Shown here piece by piece: positions 10,019 to 19,598 of a stretch of DNA of 64,000 nt. Below the pieces are notes generated by a model. It saw nothing but the letters and a program-made list of their open reading frames with translations. It was not told where the DNA came from and did no database searches. This DNA is from Anthopleura xanthogrammica. Lineage: Eukaryota > Cnidaria > Anthozoa > Actiniaria > Actiniidae. Both the position numbers and the translations under genes were made by a program. The stretch spans positions 12,722,832 through 12,786,831 of the forward strand of contig OZ025210.1 in NCBI GenBank assembly GCA_964019055.1, in the 5' to 3' direction. The first letter of the stretch is position 1. Each line of letters starts with the position of its first letter.

Positions 10019-11698
10019 AGTAAATTCTTGAACGCTCAAAGATGAAGTTGCCATTGGTATAAATTAAGTCAAAACTGTTCAGGTGCAATACGAAAGTTGA
10101 TCTTCACGACATGCCATGGCCATTACGAATGACAAATAATGGTCGGGTATTCTGACAATTCACACTTATAAAGTAGAGCTCCATACAAGTCACAGCACGA
10201 ATGAACAAGAAATTTCAGTGTACGCTATTTTGCACCATTTAAATATCTTTTTCAAGGCTTATATTTAAAAAAAATCAACTTGCCTTATTTACATTTTAGC
10301 TGTAAAATCTCCAAGTCAGCGAAGACTTTCATGAAAATTATTTTTCCCGAAAAACCTTTTGATAAAATTACATATTTGTATTATTAATTAAGAAATTGTT
10401 ATTACCTTATGTCCATTAGGGCTTCTTAAGGTGATTCCAAGAGTTTTTCTCGATTCTTCTTTACTCTGCGTAGTCGTGTTTTTTTTTCCAGACTAGCGAA
10501 GTTGTAACGTGACAATGAAGAATTCAATTCTCGAACTTCACAACATCATAAGAATAGCTTTTCTTGGTCAGTGTTTCAGCTGCTTTTCTCGATATTTGAA
10601 TATATATGTGGGAACTCTAAAATAAAGATTGATATTGGAATAAACCTGTACAATATAGTTGAGCTGAATAATGGAGACAACAACCGATAAACAAACTCGC
10701 AAACTGTTCAATTCTAAGGTGAAAATAGATGTGAATTAAGTTGAAGTTGAAGTGATACGAAAACTAGAGAATGGGTAGTTTAAAAGCAATTTAGACGTGC
10801 ATTTAGATGAGAATTCTGTACAAATAGAAGCAACTTGAGAGCAACTTGTAGATAAAACAATGTTTATCTTGGCGTGACAGGCTTGCTCAAGGCTTACGAC
10901 ATCAAACTGTTTTTTCAAAACTTCTGGTTTAACAACTGGTAGCTAATACACCAGGATATATCAGTTTGTTTGTGACATTTTCGCCTCGCTCTTACTTCCT
11001 TTTTCCCCTTCTATCTCTTGTCTTGGCTTACAGACCGCGAACATCCGTGAAAACCTTTAAATTGCACATTCCTACGTGCATTTCAGCACGTTTTACAAGA
11101 ATTCAAGACGGTTTTAGCATAAAAGAAATGTTCATTTTTTCAAAATATATACTGAAAAACTATTTCGTGAGTAAACGTTTGGCTTGCCGAAATATCGTAA
11201 GATTAAAAAATTCTTCTACGATGTACTGGTTTTTCTCTTATACTTAAGTACAATGTGAAAGAATGAACCTTCAGTTTCAAGAAGTGACACCTCGTTTAGG
11301 CCTTTTGTAAAGTCAAATTTGCATGCGCACTTAGAGCATGTGCAGATGTTTGTCACTCGTGTCACATGACAGCCCCATAGCTCTATATACTACCACTACA
11401 ATGCACAATCTTTATGCCTTAATTTCCGCAAGTTTTACGAAACATTTTGTTAATTTTAGTAAAATGATCGAAAAGGGTTCTTTTGGGCCAATAATAAAAT
11501 GACGTCATCATGTTATTGGCCTGTTGACTACTTTGCAGCCTCAGTCTACTATGAGCTTTGCGTTTGACCAGTGAACATCAGCAGTTGGTGGTTTAAATTA
11601 ACTCTTTCTCTGACTGTGGTAGTGCAACATTAAGGAATTTCTGAAGCCAAAGAGTCGCTCGTTCTGAAATGAAATGGAAGACTTCCCTTACCTACTTA
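10019..11698. other. Region 3' of the SLC7 gene; no confident gene
   Basis: No gene can be supported. One weak possibility is an alternative last exon of the SLC7 gene on the minus strand near 10930-10736. There an AG is followed by an open frame beginning EVLKKQFDVVSLEQ, vaguely like the amphipathic end of SLC7 light chains, but its acceptor is poor. The palindrome-containing ATGACGTCATCAT word at 11500 is a single CRE-like site without context. Confidence 0.3.
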
Positions 11699-12972
11699 TC
11701 AGTCAGTCAGTCGGTCAGTCAGTCAGTCAGTCAGTCAGTCAGTCAGTCAGTCAGTCAGTCAGTCGGTCAGTCGGTCAGTCGGTCAGTCGGTCAGTCGGTC
11801 AGTCGGTCAGTCGGTCAGTCGGTCAGTCGGTCAGTCGGTCAGTCGGTCAGTCGGTCAGTCGGTCAGTCGGTCAGTCGGTCAGTCGGTCAGTCGGTCAGTC
11901 GGTCAGTCGGTCAGTCGGTCAGTCGGTCAGTCGGTCAGTCGGTCAGTCGGTCAGTCGGTCAGTCGGTCAGTCGGTCAGTCGGTCAGTCGGTCAGTCGGTC
12001 AGTCGGTCAGTCGGTCAGTCGGTCAGTCGGTCAGTCGGTCAGTCGGTCAGTCGGTCAGTCGGTCAGTCGGTCAGTCGGTCAGTCGGTCAGTCGGTCAGTC
12101 GGTCAGTCGGTCAGTCGGTCAGTCGGTCAGTCGGTCAGTCGGTCAGTCGGTCAGTCGGTCAGTCGGTCAGTCGGTCAGTCGGTCAGTCGGTCAGTCGGTC
12201 AGTCGGTCAGTCGGTCAGTCGGTCAGTCGGTCAGTCGGTCAGTCGGTCAGTCGGTCAGTCGGTCAGTCGGTCAGTCGGTCAGTCGGTCAGTCGGTCAGTC
12301 GGTCAGTCGGTCAGTCGGTCAGTCGGTCAGTCGGTCAGTCGGTCAGTCGGTCAGTCGGTCAGTCGGTCAGTCGGTCAGTCGGTCAGTCGGTCAGTCGGTC
12401 AGTCGGTCAGTCGGTCAGTCGGTCAGTCGGTCAGTCGGTCAGTCGGTCAGTCGGTCAGTCGGTCAGTCGGTCAGTCGGTCAGTCGGTCAGTCGGTCAGTC
12501 GGTCAGTCGGTCAGTCGGTCAGTCGGTCAGTCGGTCAGTCGGTCAGTCGGTCAGTCGGTCAGTCGGTCAGTCGGTCAGTCGGTCAGTCGGTCAGTCGGTC
12601 AGTCGGTCAGTCGGTCAGTCGGTCAGTCGGTCAGTCGGTCAGTCGGTCAGTCGGTCAGTCGGTCAGTCGGTCAGTCGGTCAGTCGGTCAGTCGGTCAGTC
12701 GGTCAGTCGGTCAGTCGGTCAGTCGGTCAGTCGGTCAGTCGGTCAGTCGGTCAGTCGGTCAGTCGGTCAGTCGGTCAGTCGGTCAGTCGGTCAGTCGGTC
12801 AGTCGGTCAGTCGGTCAGTCGGTCAGTCGGTCAGTCGGTCAGTCGGTCAGTCGGTCAGTCGGTCAGTCGGTCAGTCGGTCAGTCAGTCAGTCAGTCAGTC
12901 AGTCAGTCAGTCAGTCAGTCAGTCAGTCAGTCAGTCAGTCAGTCAGTCAGTCAGTCAGTCAGTCAGTCAGTC
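11699..12972. repeat. Satellite-like array: about 140 copies of CAGTCGGT flanked by (CAGT)n
   Basis: From about 11761 to 12880 an 8-bp unit, CAGTCGGT, repeats almost perfectly (about 1,120 bp). It is bordered on both sides by the 4-bp unit CAGT (left 11699-11760, with one early CGGT; right 12881-12972). The 8-mer is a dimer of the 4-mer with one A-to-G change. Both long frames in it (SVGQSVSR repeats) arise only because 8 is not a multiple of 3 and the unit contains no stop codon; they are not genes. Confidence 0.98.
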
Positions 12973-13015
12973 GTGGAAAGTAGGCCAAAGGAAACAAACA
13001 TAAGAAACAAATTCT

Positions 13016-14993
13016 TCAGTTAATCTTACCAATGCATCCTGGGCAGAATTTGTAGCGAACGAATACAAAGTACACAGGAATCCCAGCCAGAACAAAAAGA
13101 AAGCAGAATGTCGAAGGTACTGGAGACTGTACGAACGAGGCGACCACGAGGTAGACCGACAGCAAGATAAGGAGGCAGGGGAAAACAATAAACACCTAGA
13201 ATTGTCAACAAATTACATAAACATATACTGGTTAATATGGAGAATCAAGAACGTTCTATTTAATATAAGGATTAAAGGATTTGGACAAGGTGAAATCGCG
13301 GGCTCACCTGCTTGCTAAAAAAATGACTTTGTTTTCGGAAAAAATTAAAATGAGCTACAAAAAATTACAGGATATAAGCTCAATTCTTGAAGGCTTAGGA
13401 AACTAGTATTTAATCTATTAACCAATGCCTAAGGTTTGTTTTTATTGAATATAGAACTTTTCTAATGTTTGTACAAAGATATTTTTCTCTTAAAACTTTG
13501 ACCAATTTTCGTGTTAGATGCGAAGTTGTTAAACGGCCGTATTTGTTGGCCTGCACAATTTGGCGCATGCGCGTACGTTTTTCAGCCATGTATTTTATCT
13601 ATATGTAGTATTTTATCTAAATTGGGCTCCCTGTGGTTAACATAAAGCCTTCAATACCTTGTAAGGTCGTTCACTGTCTTTCTTTTTATACCTCATCCAG
13701 AGAAGAGCAGAGAGTGTTACGCCATACGTGAACCAGAGTAGAAGACTGAAGGCGTTGAGGAGAGAAGCGAAGGTGGATGTGTCTGGGATGATCATGATTG
13801 TACAAATGATGAACTAAACACACGACAAAGAGAAACCTCGTTATAGGCTTTTCTTTCAGCGCGACACGCAAAACTAGGACCACATTTAATGTATTCGTAT
13901 ACTTCTATGCACGGGATTTTGTACTTTAAACAGACACATTTGATGCCAAGCTTTCTGGTGTTACCAAATAAGGCGTGTAAAAACTCGTTTGGCAGCACAA
14001 AGCCCGTGCATAGAAGTATGCGAATACATTAAAAGTGGTCATACTTTTGCGCATCGCGCTGTAATATTTATGCATGAAATCCTTAGCCTCACGGACGTTC
14101 ATGCAGCTCTGATCACATTTAATGTATTCACATATTCCTATGCACGGGTTTCAGTGGCGGATCCAGGATTTTAAAAAGGGAGGTTCAAAAATGGCCGCCA
14201 CGCAGAAGCTGATGATGCAATCGACTTCAAGGGTTCAAATTTAATGCTACTGCTCGTAAGGAACATGATTGGCTTCACAAGATTTCCCAAAGGGGGGTTC
14301 AAGCTGCCAAAAGAGCTTTTACACACCTTATTTGGTAATACCAGCCGGTTTAACCTACAAGAGCACGTGCATAAAAGTATGCGAACATAAAAGTATGCGA
14401 ATACATTAAATGTGGTCAGAGCTGCATGAACGTGAGGCTAAGCACTTCATGCATAAATATTAAGAATTCTTGGTAAACTAAAACTAATAGTTCTACCACA
14501 ATATCATTGTAATCCTTGACTAAAACCTCATCTGTACATGTTTAGCTTGTTTACGTGCAAATCATTCACAAAAGTCAACTCAGTGTAATGTAAAAAATGT
14601 GCAACTCGAATAATACCAATGTTTCGAAATCCCACAGACTTATAATGTTGTCTATGATCATGAATAGCTAACTTGTATACGAGGCTAACCCTGTATAGAT
14701 GAGTCTGTGGTCTTCAAAAATATCGGTATGCTTCGAATGAAAGAGAGAGATAGGAGTATTTATTTGTTTTTCAGATATATATTTATGATCTTAACTTACC
14801 GATGTTAGTAGAGCTGGCAGAGGGGTTCGTTGTTTAGTGTGTAGCATGGCGAGGAGCTGAGGAAGGTGGCCTTCACGAGCTGCAGCAAAGGTTATTCTAC
14901 ATGATAGATAGAAAGATATCAAAACAAACAAACAAGCAGACGGACAGACAGACAGACAGGAAGTCAGGAAGACAGACAGACAGACAGACAGGA

Positions 14994-15026
<33 letters not shown>

Positions 15027-17235
15027 CGATAAACAAACAGTAATAAAGCACGGAAAGCCAGACCAATTAAGTTGATGTGATACCATGACGTTGTCGTACG
15101 ATACTTTCGTTACTTTATTCCAAAAACAGCTTCTGGAAAGGTGAATAGCACCATCGATATCCGATGGATAAATCCTTATCCAGTGGATAAGTCGATGCTG
15201 TTATCCAATACATTTATCCACGGGATAAGATTTATCTGTCGGATAGCGCTATCCACCCTTCGTACAACCGGGCCCAGGCGAATAAACAAACAGACAGACA
15301 GACAAACAAACATACACACTGCTTACCTTCCTCCAGAAAAAGCACTGCCATTGACGGAACCGAAGACAGAGCAAGCAACAAGGAATGGGATGGTCCAGGC
15401 CATTACACCGTACAAACGGCTCGCTAAAGTCTAGTGTAAAGACAACAAAAAATCGAATTCGTATGAAATTTGTAAATACCACCGCTGTATTCCTGGATAG
15501 CGTCATTTTAGTGTCAAAATATTCACAAATACCAACGGTAAAGTAAAGAATGCTCGACTTCAACAGCACAAACACTTTGAAATTCTATTCAACGGCCGCC
15601 GACTTTCACTGGGAAGTATGAATATTTAACACAAAATCAAAGCTAATTAACCCTGAGCAAGAAAGAATTCGAGTCTAAACCCCTTGCAGCACGTCGGAAT
15701 GCAGCTCAATTTGGAGGACAAAACAATAGGTTCAAATTCTCAGGAGATTGAAATCCTTTTGTTTTGTCTTCCAAATTGAGCTGCTTTGACGTCACGTGCA
15801 AGTAAGGTCTATTGATAGTGGAAACACTCCAAATATATAAAGTTATAGAAATAAATTATGACGGGTGTGTGTTTAAGCGATGATTTACGATCATTACCAC
15901 AGCAACAGCATTGGAATTCATAACTTCATCTCCGCTGAGCACCGTCAAATAGCCAACATTGACGAGAACATAGGAGGCGGAGACAACAGGAACTGCAATC
16001 CAGATGGACAGCGGTAGGTTCCTAAAAACAGCATTTGGAATTATATTTTTACGTTTTGTTGCTGAAAGAAAGAAAGAAGGATTGATGGAAGGAAAGAGGG
16101 AAGGAAGGAAGGAAGGAAGGAAGCAAGGAAGAAAGGAAAGAAGGATTGATGGAAGGAGAGAGTCGAGGGAAGGGAAGGAAGGAAGGAAGGAAAGAAGGGA
16201 AGGAGAGAGAGCGACATTGTTTACAAGTTATTTTTCTGATAGAGAGAAAACGAACCTTTTGGGATTCTTGAATTCTTCTATTACGTAATTGATATTGTTC
16301 CTGTGAATAGAATATCATCAATATTATCAACCAAGAAGGAAAGATTGATACTCTAAACAATAAAGGACATGTCTACAGACCCGACACCTGCATGGACCGG
16401 TGGTTCAAAGGTGCAAACGAATCCCACCTAATTATATTCTGTTCATTCTTTTTCTCTTTTCAAAATTCAATAACTGAATGCCTTAAGTTCCACATTCGAT
16501 GATAATGGCAAATTCGAACCCCCCTTTCCGCCGGGCCTTTCCGAAGTCCTGTGTAGTAGTTAAAAGTCCTGTTTAGGCATAGTTGAGAGTGTGTGGTTTA
16601 ACTAAGTTCAATGTTAACAAAAGTGTGTGTGATTTACCATCCATCGTATGAGAACAAAGCGTAGTAGAAAGCAAATCCAATGACGGTTATTCTTGGTTCT
16701 GTGCCCTTGAATGCATCGGTGAAACTAGAGACGTGACCTGGAGAAAGAGTTTTAGAAGGGTATTTATATAGAACTGTAAGTTAAGGTTGTAGAAAAAGAT
16801 AATGGATGGTGATGGAAGTTATTCGTAGTGAAATAATGATAATGTTTATTGTGATGGCGATGTTGTACGGTGATGGTCATGATGGTGATAACCATGGCAA
16901 TGCTGATGGAAGTGTAGGCAATGTCAATGATGATGATGATGATAATGATGATGGTGGCGATGATGATGATGATGAATGGTGGTGGTGGTGGTGGTGGTGG
17001 TGGTGGTGGTGGTGGTGGTGGTGGTGGTGGTGGTGGTGGTGGTGGTGGTGGTGGTGGTGGTGGTGGTGGTGGTGGTGGTGATGATGATGATGGTGGCGAT
17101 GATGATGATGAATGGTGGTGGTGGTGGTGGTGGTGGTGGTGGTGGTGGTGGTGGTGGTGGTGGTGGTGGTGGTGGTGGTGGTGGTAGTGGTGGTGGTGGT
17201 GGTGGTGGTGGTGGTGGTAGTGGTGGTGGTGGTGG

Positions 17236-17267
<32 letters not shown>

Positions 17268-18709
17268 GTGCAGATTTCACTGATGATAATGAAAATAATA
17301 TGATATAATGGGTGGAATGTTTGCAGCGTTTCCATACCTTGTGCGATTCTCACAATGCCGGTCAATATCAACATCACTATGGCAACCATCTTGGCAACAG
17401 TCAGTCCTATCTGCAGTCGACTTGACCATTTCACGCTTGCGCAGTTAACGATAATAACCACCCCTAGTGTGTGTTGGAAGTCGACAATTTAATATCAATA
17501 CAACATTTTTCGAACTCATAAAATCTGGCTGTGTTCCTTTACTACAGATTTATTTACACAGGATTAGCCTCGATTTTGTGTAAAATATTTATGTGTTCCA
17601 GTGTAGGTCTGTGGAATTTCAAAGTGTTTGTATTGTTGAAGTTGTGCATTCTTTACTTTACCGTTTGTATTTGCATGTGAATGTATTGACATTGAACTGA
17701 GGCTGATATCTTGAACCCTGCGTAGATGAATGAATCTGTAGTCAAGGAATACAGGCGGTGTTGTACGAGTTCGAAAAAAGACAATTAAGAATCAAATATA
17801 GCTCCTACATTTACGGTAAACACTTTTAGAACAGTTCTATGCTATGTTAAAAAGCAAAAAAAAAAAAAAAATGTTACTAGCACATTGTTCAGACTTTCAT
17901 GAATATTACATTATCGTGTTTTAGAACTGCATGTGTAACCTTAGTAAAAATGCTTCTCTGAAAAACTGATCCAAAATTTTACTGATGCCACATTTAATCT
18001 AACTTTCTTCTTGAGGTCTTTTTCACGTCCTATTTAACTGTGTCAAACACACTTGGATTTAACATGTTTAAAATAGTTGTTCAAAAAGATTTGAATTTTT
18101 AACATATCTGGGAATTCAAATTTCTGTGTCAACATTGTCTAAGTTAGTAACCCAGCTTTGCACGAGTACTGCATAGAATTAATTATTAATACAAATTGAA
18201 CCTTTGTTCTCAGCCTTACCTAAAGCTACAATTGCTAGAAGTTTTTGAAGGTGCACCAAATCTTGTCGATCTGTACAACCAGGATAAAAAGGCTCAACGA
18301 CGTAGGAACCAAAGACAAGAACCAGAATAGCAACACCGCCATTTTTCAAAAACAAAGCGTAAACCCAGGAAAACAAAAACGCAGGAAGAGGTCCAAACGC
18401 TTCCAAAAGATACGCATATTCCCCTCCAGACTTAGGAATGAGAAGCCCTAGCTCTACATAGCAAAGAGCTCCTAGAAGACTTATCAGACCACAGAGGGAC
18501 CAAACCACGAGGCTTAAACCAACTGAACCTGAGTGTGCAACGACCAATTTTGGAGTAGCAAAGATCCCAGAGCCAATTATTGTTCCTACGAGGAGAGCTA
18601 CACCGCCAGGTACTCCTAAAGACCTTTTTAAAGTGATAGCTTCTTTGGTAGTGTCGTTTATGGTCAGGTTTTCTGACTCAGAAACTTGGTTTTTCTCGTC
18701 TGCAGACAT
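13016..18709 (-). CDS. SLC7-family amino acid transporter, b(0,+)AT/LAT light-chain type
   Basis: Nine exons: 18220-18709, 17338-17463, 16638-16737, 16256-16300, 15898-16021, 15327-15430, 14800-14896, 13658-13813 and 13016-13195. All phases agree, giving 473 aa with an ATG start; human b(0,+)AT is about 487. TM1 carries the substrate-binding signature GTIIGSGIF. Further landmarks are [25 protein letters not shown]-type [22 protein letters not shown] (TM6), [23 protein letters not shown] (TM8) and [11 protein letters not shown], in family order. Twelve helices are expected. Family role: sodium-independent exchange of neutral and cationic amino acids, usually disulfide-linked to an SLC3 heavy chain; the Cys in FYPGC (exon 1) sits where that link forms. 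The last exon contains a usable donor (GTAAGA at 13029) and reaches TGA seven bases beyond it, so a spliced alternative C-terminus is possible. Which SLC7 member it is cannot be settled here. Confidence 0.9.
14936..15032. repeat. (CAGA)n microsatellite in SLC7 intron
   Basis: CAGACAGACAGA repeats, with CAGGAAGA interruptions, lie in the intron next to the 14800-14896 exon. Confidence 0.95.
15535..15660 (-). repeat. Inverted, diverged copy of the 7641/17567 repeat family
   Basis: ACCAACGGTAAAGTAAAGAA at 15531 is the reverse complement of the TTCTTTATTTTACCGTTGGT segment at 7727. Similarity continues through AAACACTTTGAAATTC. No coding content. Confidence 0.55.
15674..15812. mobile_element. 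Palindromic MITE, GCAGCTCAATTTGGAGGACA family, copy 1
   Basis: The arms GCAGCTCAATTTGGAGGACA and TGTCTTCCAAATTGAGCTGC flank a centre containing TTCTCAGGAGATTGAAAT. The outer ends are TAAACCCCTTGC and GTCACGTG. Other copies lie at 22437, 63244 and 63818. Located in an intron of the SLC7 gene. Confidence 0.85.
16060..16212. repeat. (GGAA)n / (GAAA)n polypurine tract in SLC7 intron
   Basis: Imperfect GGAAGGAAGG and GAAAGAAGGATTGATGGAAG repeats; purine-rich on the plus strand, no coding content. Confidence 0.9.
16921..17262. repeat. (GGT)n / (GAT)n trinucleotide tract in SLC7 intron
   Basis: Two GGT blocks (about 16977-17079 and 17112-17236) are separated by GATGATGATGATGGTGGCGA and end in (GAT)n. 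The linker GATGAATGGTGG occurs before each block, which suggests block duplication. Poly-Trp, Gly, Val, His and Thr frames here are artefacts. Confidence 0.97.
17567..17790 (+). repeat. Dispersed repeat, second copy of the 7641-7845 family
   Basis: It shares AAAGTGTTTGTATTGTTGAA and the following GTTGTGCATTCTTTAC segment with 7690-7740. The ends CCTCGATTTTGTGTA and GAACTGAGGCT correspond to those of the first copy. It lies in SLC7 intron 1. Confidence 0.6.
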
Positions 18710-19598
18710 GATATTTGAGCTTGACTGACCGTCTGAGTCAATAGTGGAATAGTAAACACGCTCACTCTACGATTCTAGTGACCTTTACTTGACCTTCCCG
18801 TATCATGGCTTACTTTATCCCACGCACCAAATTTTATATATTATTACATACTTTATATGGATTGTTCAATTTCGGATATTTAACGACTATGTGTTGGTTC
18901 TTGTAGTTTAGTGGTGCTAGAGATAGTTCAGGCAAAAATATATATTTTTCTTTGCACGAGTATCACTGATTGAAGTTGAATGTTTCAATCATCTTCACAG
19001 ACACCCAAATTTTTCAACACAAGAATTACAATGCTTACAAAAACATTCACATATTGAAAACTGACTTAAAATATGAAAATGCATGTAACTCTAAATCTCA
19101 AAACGGAGTGAAAAACTGGAGGGGAGGGGAGGGGGGAATCCAGAGCGGAAAGATTTTGTCCCTAGCTCCTGCAAATTTTTTTACAAACTACATCTTCCGG
19201 CAATTTTTAAAACAAAAGCACTCGAAGCTGTTCTAAAGATATTTTTTTATTAACTTTTTTGATACACGAAGTAAGTTAATTCATATTCTTAAAACGCAAA
19301 ACTGAAAGAATAACCTCACCAGTTTCAGTTACAAGTTAAGTTTTGAAGCTCTATTTACAATTTTACTGGATAATTCATTACTAAGAACGTGAAAACATTG
19401 AAAGAATGTTAATCAGGAATATTTTTTTCAACCGATGACTTTTATTGAACTAAAAATCTTTACACAAAAATCAAAATTTCAAGTCCAAGACAAACTGCCT
19501 GATAGTTATATTTACATTGTTTTTTTTTTTTTTGTCAGAAATTTAAAGTTATAGAATAGCGAAAAAACTTTTTACTTGAAAAGTTGAGATTTATGTAT
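18710..19598. other. Intergenic between SLC7 (5' end) and CFAP45 (3' end), both minus strand
   Basis: No gene seen. It contains the SLC7 5' leader and promoter and the CFAP45 3' UTR. Short G-rich patch GGAGGGGAGGGGAGGGGGGA at about 19121. Confidence 0.5.

Noticed and set aside
10736..10930. Alternative last exon of the SLC7 gene
   Set aside because: Phase fits, but the acceptor lacks a pyrimidine tract and similarity to SLC7 tails is too weak; kept only as a possibility in the SLC7 entry.
11699..12972. A CRISPR-like or direct-repeat array
   Set aside because: There are no spacers; the 8-bp units are contiguous and the genome is eukaryotic.
11669..13023. Two overlapping open frames of about 445 codons made of SVGQSVSR repeats
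   Set aside because: They are produced by a stop-free 8-bp repeat that reads open in every phase; no start context, domain or composition supports translation.
13026..13211. Small frames around 12967-13211 as independent genes
   Set aside because: They are shadows of the last SLC7 exon in other frames.
16806..17461. Poly-Trp, poly-Gly, poly-Val, poly-His and poly-Thr frames
   Set aside because: All arise from (GGT)n and (GAT)n repeats. Only the 17338-17463 part is real, as an SLC7 exon.
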